Source: an uncultured Granulosicoccaceae bacterium (GTDB taxonomy: Bacteria > Pseudomonadota > Gammaproteobacteria > Granulosicoccales > Granulosicoccaceae). From it: DNA of 39,601 nt. The notes below the pieces were generated by a model. The model saw nothing but the letters and a program-made list of their open reading frames with translations, ran no database searches and was not told where the DNA came from. Both the position numbers and the translations under genes were made by a program. The first letter of the stretch is position 1. Every line of letters begins with the position of its first letter. Of this stretch, positions 17,406 through 25,486 are shown piece after piece. Where the stretch lies: contig CALGLE010000016.1 of NCBI GenBank assembly GCA_937930305.1, forward strand, positions 1 to 39,601. The letters run 5' to 3'.

Positions 17406-18440
17406 TTAACTCGAACCCAATTTTTCCTGCACCGACGGTGTTGTCGTTGTGTACTGCACAAAGATTTTCTTATCCGGTTCAAACGATTGTTTGATGGCAT
17501 AAGCGGTTAACGCCGCTTCGTGGAAACCACTGAGTATGAGTTTTTTCTTACCTTTATACGTGTTGATATCTCCGATGGCATAAATTCCTGGCACACTCGT
17601 TTCGAATGTGTCTTGCTGAATGGAGATCGCTTTACGCTCTAATTCCAACCCCCAATTTTCAATGGGGCCTAGCTTTGGAGAAAGCCCAAAAAACACCAGT
17701 AAATTATCCAGCTCAATGGTGCGCATGGATTTCTCATCATCACGCATTTCAAACGTTAATGACGTCAAGGTGCCATTGTCATCTTCAAAAGCTTTTGCTG
17801 CGCCAAGTAATAACTCCAAGCGCCCCTCTGCGGCTAAAGCCTGAACCTTTTCTACCGTGGCATCGACCGCACGAAAGCGTTCTGTTCGGTTAACCACTGT
17901 GAGTTCACTGGCGATGTCCACCAAACTTAAGGCCCAATCCAAGGCCGAGTCACCGCCGCCAAGAATAATGACGCGTTTACCGACAAACTGTTGAGGGTCA
18001 CGTACGCGATACAACAGCTGCCCGCCTTCATACTGATCTATTTCGGGCAATCGAATGCGCACCGGAGTAAAGGAACCGGCACCGGCGGCAACGATCACTA
18101 CGCGACATTCAAAACAAATGCCTTTAGAAGTCGTCACCACAAAATCATGTTCACCCCGCTTTTCCACAGAATCGACCGTTTGATCCATATGAAAAACTGG
18201 GTTGAATGGCGAGATTTGATCCATCAATCGCTGAATGAGCTGTTCGCCTGTGCATTCTTTAATGGCGGGTATGTCAAAGATGGGTTTGTCAGGGTAGAGC
18301 TCTATGCATTGGCCACCGGCCTCGGGAAGCGCATCCACTAAATGACATTCAATGCCCTGTAACCCCAACTCAAACACTTGAAACAGGCCAATGGGGCCTG
18401 TGCCGATGATGAGCGCATCGGTTTTTATTACTTCGGACAT
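17406..18440 (-). CDS. TrxR-like ferredoxin/flavodoxin-NADP reductase (type 2 FNR)
   Basis: FAD-dependent reductase of 344 residues from the ATG at 18440, preceded by GGTGGA; an upstream GTG at 18449 would overlap that Shine-Dalgarno. The FAD motif IIGTGPIGLFQVFELG starts at residue 11. EAGGQCIELYPDKPIFDIPA is diagnostic of the TrxR-like ferredoxin-NADP reductase group, which lacks the CxxC redox pair of thioredoxin reductases. The NADPH motif IILGGGDSALDWAL is near 160, and AIGDINTYKGKKKLILSGFHEAALTAY ends the FAD domain. It transfers electrons between NADPH and ferredoxin or flavodoxin. A hairpin (GGCGAC 18472-18477, GTCGCC 18494-18499) lies in the leader. Confidence 0.9.
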   Translation of the reverse strand: MSEVIKTDALIIGTGPIGLFQVFELGLQGIECHLVDALPEAGGQCIELYPDKPIFDIPAIKECTGEQLIQRLMDQISPFNPVFHMDQTVDSVEKRGEHDFVVTTSKGICFECRVVIVAAGAGSFTPVRIRLPEIDQYEGGQLLYRVRDPQQFVGKRVIILGGGDSALDWALSLVDIASELTVVNRTERFRAVDATVEKVQALAAEGRLELLLGAAKAFEDDNGTLTSLTFEMRDDEKSMRTIELDNLLVFFGLSPKLGPIENWGLELERKAISIQQDTFETSVPGIYAIGDINTYKGKKKLILSGFHEAALTAYAIKQSFEPDKKIFVQYTTTTPSVQEKLGSS

Positions 18441-18552
18441 TGATTCCACCAGGTAGCCAGGAAGCGGAGCTGGCGACCTGATGAAATCAACCCGTCGCCT
18501 ACCACCTCGTTGTTCTATTTATATACGAGGCTAAGGCGCTTGTGTTCCGGAA

Positions 18553-19185
18553 CTAGAAGAAAAGCCGGAACCCACCTCCAAACATGGCGTCGTCGATAAA
18601 GTCGATACCGACGAAGACTTCTCCTGGGCCGACCGGCATGATAGCGCCGCCCCCAAAGGAAAATTCTAAATCATCAATAAGGAAATCACTATTGAAGTAA
18701 TGAAATCCAATATTGCCGTACAAATCGATGTTGCTTTGTGGACCAAACCCGCTTTGGGTGCTGCCCACCATTTCCAAGGCGAAAACGGAGGTTGTCGCGC
18801 TAATATTGAACCGTTTGAATTCAAACTTACCCGTTTGGTAGCTGGCCTTAACACCGACATCCAAACCACTGAACAGATTTTCCACGGTATACAGAGCACC
18901 TAAGCCAAAGGGCACGCCGTCGGTTCGCCCTATTTCCCCAAAACCTAAATTGCCGTACACCAAGAAAATGGGGGTGAGCTTGTAGTTGGCTCGCACACCG
19001 AGAAGCTGATAGTCATCACCCAACACGATGCCAACGTCGGTGGACAGCGTGGGCATGCGGGATACGTCTGCCATACGGCCATGCAATAAACCCAGATACT
19101 CAGCCCGCGCAACTTGAGAAGTGACAAGTAATGTCAGCGCGACTAGTCCGATGCTGACACGGAGCCTAATTTGTCGACCAATCAC
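18553..19185 (-). CDS. Small outer-membrane beta-barrel protein
   Basis: A 210-residue exported protein starting with GTG at 19185; no in-frame ATG follows in the signal. The signal peptide RLRVSIGLVALTLLVTSQVARA is followed by a mature start at about residue 29 (EYLGLLHG). The body alternates polar and hydrophobic residues with many Gly and aromatics (LGVRANYKLTPIFLVYGNLGFGEIG, GLDVGVKASYQTGKFEFKRF), and the chain ends GGGFRLFF. A C-terminal Phe preceded by alternating residues is the Bam recognition signal, so an eight-strand barrel is likely. The function is unknown. A perfect CRP-type box lies about 43 bases upstream. The stop codon overlaps a palindrome, GTTCCGGAAC (18544-18553). Confidence 0.8.
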   Translation of the reverse strand: MIGRQIRLRVSIGLVALTLLVTSQVARAEYLGLLHGRMADVSRMPTLSTDVGIVLGDDYQLLGVRANYKLTPIFLVYGNLGFGEIGRTDGVPFGLGALYTVENLFSGLDVGVKASYQTGKFEFKRFNISATTSVFALEMVGSTQSGFGPQSNIDLYGNIGFHYFNSDFLIDDLEFSFGGGAIMPVGPGEVFVGIDFIDDAMFGGGFRLFF

Positions 19186-19227
19186 GGTTGAGTGACATTC
19201 CCAAAGTTACGGTGAGTAAAACCAATA

Positions 19228-19243
19228 TGTGAATGGTGTCACA
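19228..19243. promoter_or_regulatory. Perfect CRP-type box upstream of the outer-membrane barrel gene
   Basis: TGTGAATGGTGTCACA fits the cAMP-CRP core TGTGA-N6-TCACA exactly. It lies between the end of prfC and the GTG start of the leftward barrel gene (19185), where an activator site is expected. Vfr/CRP control of the barrel gene is inferred. Confidence 0.6.
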
Positions 19244-19274
19244 CGAATTACGCGATGACAACAACCTTGCGGCA

Positions 19275-20870
19275 TCAATTGAACACTTGCTCTCGAGTGG
19301 CCAAAAATTCAACATCCGGCCAGCGCTCCTGCGTCATGGTGAGATTTACCCGGGTTGGCGCGAGATAGACGAGTTCTCCGGCGTGATCAAACGAGAGATT
19401 GCCGTCGAGCTTCTTACGAAATTCCGTGAGCATTTTGTCATCTTCACAGCGTATCCATCGCGCCTGCTGAATGGTGATGGGCTCGAACTGACATTCCACT
19501 TTATATTCATCGCGTAAACGCTGCGCAACCACTTCAAATTGCAACACGCCCACCGCCCCAAGAATTTGATCGTTGTTAATTATCGGGCGAAACAACTGAG
19601 TTGCACCTTCCTCACACAATTGTTCTAAACCCTTCTGTAGTGCTTTCATTTTCAAAGGGTCTTTCAAGATCGCCCTGCGGAATAGTTCAGGCGCAAAGTT
19701 GGGGATACCGGTAAAGGCTAAATCTTCTCCCACAGTAAACGTATCGCCAATACGAATGGTGCCGTGATTATGCAAGCCAATAATGTCACCGGCCCACGCT
19801 TCATCCACGTGACCACGATCACTGGCGAGGAAAGTTAATGCGTCATTAAAACGCACCTCCTTTCCCAGGCGCACATGTCGAGCCTTCATGCCTTTGCTGT
19901 AGGTACCGGAACAGATACGCACAAAAGCGACTCGATCGCGGTGCTGTGGATCCATGTTGGCTTGGATCTTAAAAGCAAAGCCGGTGAACTTCGTTTCGGT
20001 TGGCTGCACTTCCCGGCTGACTGTAGGACGAGCCTGGGGCGCAGGAGCGTATTCAACAAAATCATCTAATAACTCTGCAACACCAAAATTATTGATTGCG
20101 GAGCCAAAAAATACCGGTGTTAAGTTCCCCGCCAAATACTCATCCTTGTCGAAGGGGTTACAAGCGCCTTGCACCAACTCAATTTCATCGCGTAACTCGG
20201 ACGCCATATCCCCTAAGATTTCGTCCAGTTTCGGGTTGTCCAAACCACTTACCACTTCACCCTCTTGCACACGACCGCCGTGCGAGGGCGAATAAAAATG
20301 CACCGTATCGTTGTGTAAGTGGTACACCCCTTTAAATCGCTGACCCATACCAATAGGCCAAGTGATGGGCGAACAGCGAATGTTGAGCACTTTTTCAACC
20401 TCATCCATCAAGTCGATGGGTTCCCGGCCTTCCCGATCCAACTTGTTAATAAAGGTCATGACGGGCGTGGTACGAAGCCGACAAACATCCATCAGTTTTT
20501 CTGTTCTTGCCTCAACCCCTTTGGCCACATCAATAACCATCAGGGCTGAATCCACCGCGGTAAGTGTGCGGTAGGTATCTTCGGAGAAATCTTCGTGCCC
20601 AGGCGTATCCAACAGATTGACAATGCACTCTTTGTAGGGGAACTGCATGACAGAGGATGTAACCGATATGCCGCGTTCCTGCTCCATGGTCATCCAATCG
20701 GAGGTGGCGTGCCGCGCGGCTTTGCGTCCCTTAACTGTACCGGCTAACTGAATAGCTCCGCCGAACAGCAACAGTTTTTCGGTTAACGTGGTTTTACCCG
20801 CATCTGGGTGCGAAATAATCGCAAAGGTGCGACGCTTTCCCACCTCTTTGATCAATTCACTCTCGCTCAT
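19275..20870 (-). CDS. prfC: Peptide chain release factor 3
   Basis: Translational GTPase that removes RF1/RF2 from the ribosome after peptide release. From the ATG at 20870 the protein has 531 residues, the normal length; the GTG one codon earlier is unlikely. G1 is [14 protein letters not shown] (21-34), and the switch region contains the RF3-typical [27 protein letters not shown] pattern ([11 protein letters not shown], then EQERGISV). G3 is [16 protein letters not shown] and G4 is [10 protein letters not shown]. The C-terminal region [20 protein letters not shown] is the RF3 domain III. Its neighbours rimI and holD-like are the classical gammaproteobacterial arrangement. Confidence 0.97.
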   Translation of the reverse strand: MSESELIKEVGKRRTFAIISHPDAGKTTLTEKLLLFGGAIQLAGTVKGRKAARHATSDWMTMEQERGISVTSSVMQFPYKECIVNLLDTPGHEDFSEDTYRTLTAVDSALMVIDVAKGVEARTEKLMDVCRLRTTPVMTFINKLDREGREPIDLMDEVEKVLNIRCSPITWPIGMGQRFKGVYHLHNDTVHFYSPSHGGRVQEGEVVSGLDNPKLDEILGDMASELRDEIELVQGACNPFDKDEYLAGNLTPVFFGSAINNFGVAELLDDFVEYAPAPQARPTVSREVQPTETKFTGFAFKIQANMDPQHRDRVAFVRICSGTYSKGMKARHVRLGKEVRFNDALTFLASDRGHVDEAWAGDIIGLHNHGTIRIGDTFTVGEDLAFTGIPNFAPELFRRAILKDPLKMKALQKGLEQLCEEGATQLFRPIINNDQILGAVGVLQFEVVAQRLRDEYKVECQFEPITIQQARWIRCEDDKMLTEFRKKLDGNLSFDHAGELVYLAPTRVNLTMTQERWPDVEFLATREQVFN

Positions 20871-20926
20871 CACAAAGCCTTAGGTTATTTAGCCGAGTAT
20901 TGTGGCATCAACCAAGCAAGTCGTGT

Positions 20927-21376
20927 TCACCGCACCAATGTTTTCGCCATCACAACAGCGTCTTCGCGCCCAGTTGGCGTGTCGTAGTAGTCTTTTCGCA
21001 CATTGATTTCGTTGAACCCATTCGCCTCATACAAGGCTCGAGCTCGAGGGTTTGAGGGTCTGACTTCCAAAAACATCGTTTCGGCCCTTTCGGCCAAGGA
21101 GACAGACTCCATATGGCTGAGCAGCAACCGTGCATAGCCTAGCCCTTGATACGGGGAGTCGATACATAGGTTCAGTACATGCGATTCTTTGTAACCGATT
21201 TGAAGCATCGCATACCCCAGCAAATGGCCATCGTCTTTCAGCAAAAATCCCTTATAGCCAGCCTTAATGCAATCCCGGAATATCCCATCCGTCCAAGGCA
21301 CCGCGTAGTTACGCCGCTCGATCTCCCCAATCGATACGACATCGTCGGCATGCATGTCAGTGATAGTCGCCGTCAT
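20927..21376 (-). CDS. rimI: Ribosomal protein bS18 alanine N-acetyltransferase
   Basis: GNAT-family enzyme that acetylates the N-terminal alanine of ribosomal protein S18. The ATG at 21376 gives 149 residues and shares bases with the stop of the upstream holD-like gene (TAATG). A longer frame to 21487 would lie entirely inside that gene. Motifs: IERRNYAVPWTDGIFRDC, LGYAMLQIG, the acetyl-CoA loop SPYQGLGYARLLL (Q/R-x-x-G-x-G/A type), and FLEVRPSNPRARALYEANGF, the RimI hallmark. Confidence 0.95.
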   Translation of the reverse strand: MTATITDMHADDVVSIGEIERRNYAVPWTDGIFRDCIKAGYKGFLLKDDGHLLGYAMLQIGYKESHVLNLCIDSPYQGLGYARLLLSHMESVSLAERAETMFLEVRPSNPRARALYEANGFNEINVRKDYYDTPTGREDAVVMAKTLVR

Positions 21377-21996
21377 TAAACGACGCTGTGTTCGTTCAAA
21401 ACCACCTTCACCGCTTTCAATACGTTCCAAGCTCGACGCTTTAATAAAGGCTGTTGTTGTATCCAATGCGGATGCGGTAAACACCAAACTGGAACAGACA
21501 AGTTTTCGGCAACTTGTCGAGATGCCAACTCATCATCGCTGGCGATGGCGGTGGATTCTCCCACTAAGTGCAGCACGGCTTGAATGCTTGGAGCGAGTTG
21601 TTGGCGTAACTCACGTGCTGTGTGCTCATTCTCAGCAGCGGCAAGTAAACAACGCGCTACTGAGGAATCATCGAGCTGAATGGCTTTTAGCATATCCAGT
21701 AAAAGCTGATTGTCAGCGGAATTGAGTGACACATCGGTGTGCCCAAATCGCTCATCGAAAACCAACAATAGCGTTGCAGCGCCCGGATCGTGAACGAAAC
21801 CTGACTGTGCATTATGAGTAGACGGCACAACCGTACGACATTCGAGGGGTGTGCGTGCCGTGTCATCTGCACCCGCGCTTGCACCCGCGCTTGCACCCGC
21901 AGGCGAGTCAAGCCCTTCAAACTGGGCGTCACGACGCACCCAAGGCACTAATCCCATGGCCTCTAGATACTGCTTGTGCTGCGGTAAAAATGGCAT
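21376..21996 (-). CDS. holD: HolD-like protein (putative DNA polymerase III psi subunit)
   Basis: A 206-residue, poorly conserved protein. The assignment rests on position (directly before rimI, as holD is in enterics) and on weak end similarities: an N-terminal QHKQYLEAMGLVPWVRR resembling the YLQQLGI-x-W start of psi, and a C-terminal PVWCLPHPHWIQQQPLLKRRAWNVLKAVK. Psi bridges the clamp loader to chi and single-stranded-DNA-binding protein. It is longer than E. coli HolD (137 residues), with an Ala/Gly linker (ASAGASAGAD) coded by a 12-base tandem repeat. If it is not psi, it is a lineage-specific protein of unknown role. Confidence 0.6.
   Translation of the reverse strand: MPFLPQHKQYLEAMGLVPWVRRDAQFEGLDSPAGASAGASAGADDTARTPLECRTVVPSTHNAQSGFVHDPGAATLLLVFDERFGHTDVSLNSADNQLLLDMLKAIQLDDSSVARCLLAAAENEHTARELRQQLAPSIQAVLHLVGESTAIASDDELASRQVAENLSVPVWCLPHPHWIQQQPLLKRRAWNVLKAVKVVLNEHSVV
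21868..21900. repeat. 12-bp tandem repeat inside the holD-like gene
   Basis: TGCACCCGCGCT is repeated twice exactly (21868-21879, 21880-21891) and followed by a partial third unit (21892-21900). It codes for the repeated ASAG linker on the minus strand. Because the unit is a multiple of three, copy-number slippage would lengthen the linker without a frameshift. Confidence 0.85.
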
Positions 21997-22007
21997 AGGG
22001 TTAGGGT

Positions 22008-22781
22008 TTAAGTCTGTCCCCGAGAACGTCGCTTACGAACCCAACTGATCAGCGCCCAAGCTGGGCCCGATGCGGCGTAGCAGATGCTGGCAATTAAAAT
22101 CATTTTTGGTGGATCAACGGCCGTTGTCACAAATAAAAGTAACAAGGCCAGCAACATCGCAAACGGCACCTTTTTATTTGCCGTCATATCTTTAAAGCTG
22201 TAGTAAGCGAAGTTGCTCACCATCAGGCCGCCAGTGAGTAATGTGGCGATTAGCACAAATCCCACTACCTCAGACCCCGCGTTACCGAAGTTGATATTTA
22301 CCCAAACAAAACTGGCCAAGGTGGCCGCAGCTGCAGGACAGGCTAGCCCCTGAAAAAATCGCTTATCTGCAGTTCCCACGGCAACGTTGAATCGCGCCAA
22401 ACGCAGACCGCAACACGCACAGTAAACAAATGCCACAACCCATCCCAATTGCCCCCAAGTTTCTGCTGGCAAACTGGACAATGACCAAGTAAACATTAGA
22501 AACGCAGGCGCTGCCCCGAAAGACACCATGTCAGCCATGCTGTCGTATTCGGCACCAAACGCGGTGGTGGTATTCGTCATACGCGCCACTCGCCCATCGA
22601 AACCGTCGAGCACCATAGCCACCAAAATGGCTATGGCTGAGGTTTCAAATTGCGATTGGTAAGCGGCAATTAAGGCATAGAAACCGGCAAACAGCGCGCT
22701 GGTGGTGAACAAGTTGGGTAGCAAATAAATACCGCGACTTCGCGGCTTGATCGGCGCACCACTATTTGGCAATTCACTCAC
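22008..22781 (-). CDS. pssA: CDP-diacylglycerol-serine O-phosphatidyltransferase
   Basis: Integral membrane enzyme making phosphatidylserine, the precursor of phosphatidylethanolamine. It has 257 residues and a GTG start. The full CDP-alcohol phosphotransferase motif is present with correct spacing: D59-xx-D62-G63-xx-A66-R67-x8-G76-x3-D80-x3-D84. About seven hydrophobic segments follow. This is the type I-like membrane (Bacillus/Pseudomonas) enzyme, not the soluble E. coli PssA. The start is 10 bases after ilvH, so it is probably the third gene of the ilvIH transcript. The holD-like gene starts 11 bases after its stop. Confidence 0.93.
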   Translation of the reverse strand: MSELPNSGAPIKPRSRGIYLLPNLFTTSALFAGFYALIAAYQSQFETSAIAILVAMVLDGFDGRVARMTNTTTAFGAEYDSMADMVSFGAAPAFLMFTWSLSSLPAETWGQLGWVVAFVYCACCGLRLARFNVAVGTADKRFFQGLACPAAAATLASFVWVNINFGNAGSEVVGFVLIATLLTGGLMVSNFAYYSFKDMTANKKVPFAMLLALLLLFVTTAVDPPKMILIASICYAASGPAWALISWVRKRRSRGQT

Positions 22782-22791
22782 GCGGGAACCC

Positions 22792-23283
22792 TTAAACCTT
22801 CAACGCTTTTTCGCCGCGAGCAATGCCAGTTGCACCAGAACGCACTACTTCCAACAAATTATCATCGCCTATTGCTTCAAGAAAAGCAGAGATTTTTTGA
22901 TCATCGCCGGTAAGCTCTATAACGTAGCTGGAGTCAGTTACATCTAAAATTCTGCCACGAAAAATATCCGTTAAGCGTTTGACCTCCTCACGACCTTGCT
23001 CGACTGCCCTCACCTTCACCAACATAATTTCCCGCTCAATACAGGATATTTCTGATAAGTCTGTGAGTCGAACCACTTCCACTAGCTTGTTAAGCTGCTT
23101 AATGATTTGCTCAATGACCCTTTCGGTGCCCGAGGTAACAATCGTGATACGAGACAAAGTGGGGTCACCGGTGGGGGCAACGGTCAATGATTCGATGTTA
23201 TAGCCACGCGCACTAAACAATCCAGCAACTCGTGATAGGGCACCTGCCTCGTTTTCAAGCAGTACAGCAATTACGTGGCGCAT
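22792..23283 (-). CDS. ilvH: Acetolactate synthase small (regulatory) subunit
   Basis: Regulatory subunit (163 residues) that gives valine feedback inhibition to acetohydroxyacid synthase. The N-terminal ACT domain MRHVIAVLLENEAGALSRVAGLFSARGYNIESL has the valine-binding loop with the conserved Asn11, Ala13-Gly14 and Leu16 region. The C-terminal half (IMLVKVRA, IFRGRILDV, SSYVIELTG) is the usual IlvN_C domain. The ATG shares one base with the ilvI stop (TGATG). Confidence 0.96.
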   Translation of the reverse strand: MRHVIAVLLENEAGALSRVAGLFSARGYNIESLTVAPTGDPTLSRITIVTSGTERVIEQIIKQLNKLVEVVRLTDLSEISCIEREIMLVKVRAVEQGREEVKRLTDIFRGRILDVTDSSYVIELTGDDQKISAFLEAIGDDNLLEVVRSGATGIARGEKALKV

Positions 23284-25001
23284 CAGGCAAGCTCCCTCGA
23301 GGGCTTCAATCGCATTTCATGATGCCCTTTTCCAGCTTCAATCATTGGGTACACATTTTCGGTTTGATCGGTAACAAAGTCCATAAAAACCAAACGATCT
23401 TTCATTGCAAAAGCTTCTTGCAAGGATTTATCAATATCACCGGGTTTTTCGATCCGCATACCGACATGGCCATAGCTTTCAGTTAGCTTCACAAAATCGG
23501 GCAGAGCATCCATATAGGAATGCGAGTAACGCTTTTCATAACTGAATTCTTGCCACTGACGAACCATGCCCATGTAACGATTATTCAGACAAATAACTTT
23601 TACCGGCGTTCCGTACTGCAAACAAGTTGATAATTCTTGAATACACATTTGCACACTCGCTTCACCGGTTACACACACCACGGTTTCATCCGGAAAAGCC
23701 AACTGCACGCCCAAAGCAGCGGGCAATCCAAAGCCCATCGTCCCTAAGCCACCCGAATTGATCCACCGGCGCGGTTTATCAAATGGGTAATATTGAGCAA
23801 CCCACATTTGATGCTGCCCCACATCGGATGTGACGTAGGCGTCTCCATTGGTTGCGCGCCACACCGCCTCAATCACAGCCTGCGGCTTAATCACATCACT
23901 GGATTGATCGTATGCCAAACATTCGCTGGACTGCCAACCGCGTATTTGCGCCCACCAATCATCCAAGTCACTCGGGTTAGCGCGCTTGTCTGTGGCCTCA
24001 ATGAGCTTAATCATCTCTCCCAGCACTTGTCCTACGTTACCCACAATAGGCACATCCACCTTGACGTTCTTAGAAATGGAGGCAGGGTCGATATCTATAT
24101 GCACGATGCGCGCGTGCGGACAAAAGCTTTCCAGCTCTCCAGTTACACGATCATCAAAACGTGCTCCGATGGCGATTAAGACATCACAGTCGTGCATACC
24201 CATATTCGCTTCGTAGGTACCGTGCATGCCTAACATGCCAACGAACTGTGGATCTGTGGAAGGATAGGCACCTAAGCCCATCAAGGTATTGGTCACCGGA
24301 TAATTCAGTAAACGCGCGAATTGCGTGAGTTGCTCGGAAGCATCGCCTAACACCACGCCACCGCCTGAGTAAATCATGGGCCGTTTCGCGGACAGCACTA
24401 AATCCACCGCTTTTCGGATTTGGCCGGGGTGTCCTTCCACAGCCGGTGTGTAGGATCGCATTTCAACACTTTTCGAATAATCGAAAGGCACCGTAATCCC
24501 AGGGGTGGTGAAGTCTTTGGGGATATCCACAACCACGGGTCCAGGCCGACCCGTTGTGGCCACATGGAAAGCTTTCTTTATTGTTTCAGCAAACGTCTCG
24601 AGTGAATCCACTAGGAAATTGTGCTTCACGCAAGGCCGCGTGATACCAATGCAGTCGACCTCTTGGAATGCGTCACTGCCGATGAACCGGCTTTGTACTT
24701 GACCGGATATAACCACCATAGGAATGGAATCCATGAAGGCTGTGGCAATACCGGTGACCGCGTTTGTGGCCCCAGGACCTGAGGTCACTAAGACAACACC
24801 GGGTTTGCCCGTCGCTCGCGCATAGCCATCGGCGGCGTGAGTTGCCCCTTGCTCATGACGCACTAGAATGTGTTTGACCGAATTCTGCTCGTACAGCGCA
24901 TCGTAGATATGCAGAACAGCGCCGCCGGGATACCCAAAAATATACTCAACACCCTCTTCCTTGAGTGCTTCAATCAATACTTCTCCGCCAGATAACTCCA
25001 C
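23283..25001 (-). CDS. ilvI: Acetolactate synthase large (catalytic) subunit
   Basis: Thiamin-diphosphate and FAD enzyme condensing pyruvate with pyruvate or 2-oxobutyrate; the committed step of branched-chain amino acid synthesis. It has 572 residues. Catalytic Glu lies in VLVRHEQGATHAADGYARATG near residue 50. SGPGATNAVTGIATAFMDSIPMVVISGQV and GCPGRPGPVVVDIPKD-like stretches are typical. The ThDP motif reads TGEASVQMCIQEL, where most relatives have G-(D/E)-G at that place, so one Gly is Ala. NNRYMGMVRQWQ is the conserved second part. The start is GTG at 25001 with GGAA upstream. It heads the ilvI-ilvH-pssA series. Confidence 0.96.
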   Translation of the reverse strand: MELSGGEVLIEALKEEGVEYIFGYPGGAVLHIYDALYEQNSVKHILVRHEQGATHAADGYARATGKPGVVLVTSGPGATNAVTGIATAFMDSIPMVVISGQVQSRFIGSDAFQEVDCIGITRPCVKHNFLVDSLETFAETIKKAFHVATTGRPGPVVVDIPKDFTTPGITVPFDYSKSVEMRSYTPAVEGHPGQIRKAVDLVLSAKRPMIYSGGGVVLGDASEQLTQFARLLNYPVTNTLMGLGAYPSTDPQFVGMLGMHGTYEANMGMHDCDVLIAIGARFDDRVTGELESFCPHARIVHIDIDPASISKNVKVDVPIVGNVGQVLGEMIKLIEATDKRANPSDLDDWWAQIRGWQSSECLAYDQSSDVIKPQAVIEAVWRATNGDAYVTSDVGQHQMWVAQYYPFDKPRRWINSGGLGTMGFGLPAALGVQLAFPDETVVCVTGEASVQMCIQELSTCLQYGTPVKVICLNNRYMGMVRQWQEFSYEKRYSHSYMDALPDFVKLTESYGHVGMRIEKPGDIDKSLQEAFAMKDRLVFMDFVTDQTENVYPMIEAGKGHHEMRLKPSRELA

Positions 25002-25486
25002 CGTGTGGTTTCCTCAATTTATGGTTATGTCGACGAAGCGAACCTTTTTCGTCGCACAGACACCAATTCGATAAAAGCGGGACCTCCCGCTGCGCGTCTT
25101 GTAGTGACAGATCTTTGGCGGGTGATAACTCCGCGAATTGAACTGCTAAATCACCAAGCTTTGGGTGTGTCGTTGAGGTGGTAGGACAGTCAACTGCAGC
25201 CAATGACGTGAGCGGTGGGTATGTCCGCATGGTGTCAATCGAATCCGTTAAAGTCGATTGCGACATTGGTGCACTGCCAAACCTGATTGTGTCTTGCCCC
25301 AGAACGTGGTTGAAGTATAACCAATCACCGTGCTGGAAGGTGCTCTGGAGCCGGAAGTGAGACGGCGTTGGAACTTCGGTGCGCTGTGCGTGATAGATTG
25401 ATTCTGGCGCTGCATTGTGTCGCTCCAGTGACGCCGGTTTAGGCCGTTAACAAACACAGGGAATTCCCCAAAAAAACATTTTTATC
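25002..25486. other. Divergent ilvI / bepA intergenic region
   Basis: These 485 bases separate the leftward ilvIH operon from the rightward bepA gene. They hold the two hairpins described for the ilvI leader. A minus-strand open frame (24970-25266, 98 codons, beginning MSQSTLTDSIDTM) has no Shine-Dalgarno, no family I recognise and overlaps the ilvI start. It is recorded as possible but not supported. Near bepA there is a small palindrome GGGAATTCCC (25459-25468). No clear CRP or Lrp site was identified. Confidence 0.4.
25072..25091 (-). terminator. Possible attenuator hairpin in the ilvI leader
   Basis: On the minus strand, AGCGGG-AGGT-CCCGCT is followed at once by TTTTATC, an intrinsic-terminator shape about 70 bases before the ilvI start. 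A second hairpin (CGACGAA 25031-25037, TTCGTCG 25048-25054) lies between it and the gene. No Ile/Leu/Val-rich leader peptide was found, so control by attenuation is only a possibility. Confidence 0.35.

Noticed and set aside
21377..21487. Longer rimI frame
   Set aside because: The added 37 residues lie wholly inside the holD-like gene and have no similarity to RimI. The TAATG junction supports 21376.
24970..25266. 98-codon minus-strand gene before ilvI
   Set aside because: No Shine-Dalgarno, no recognisable family, overlap with the ilvI start, and a composition that fits chance.
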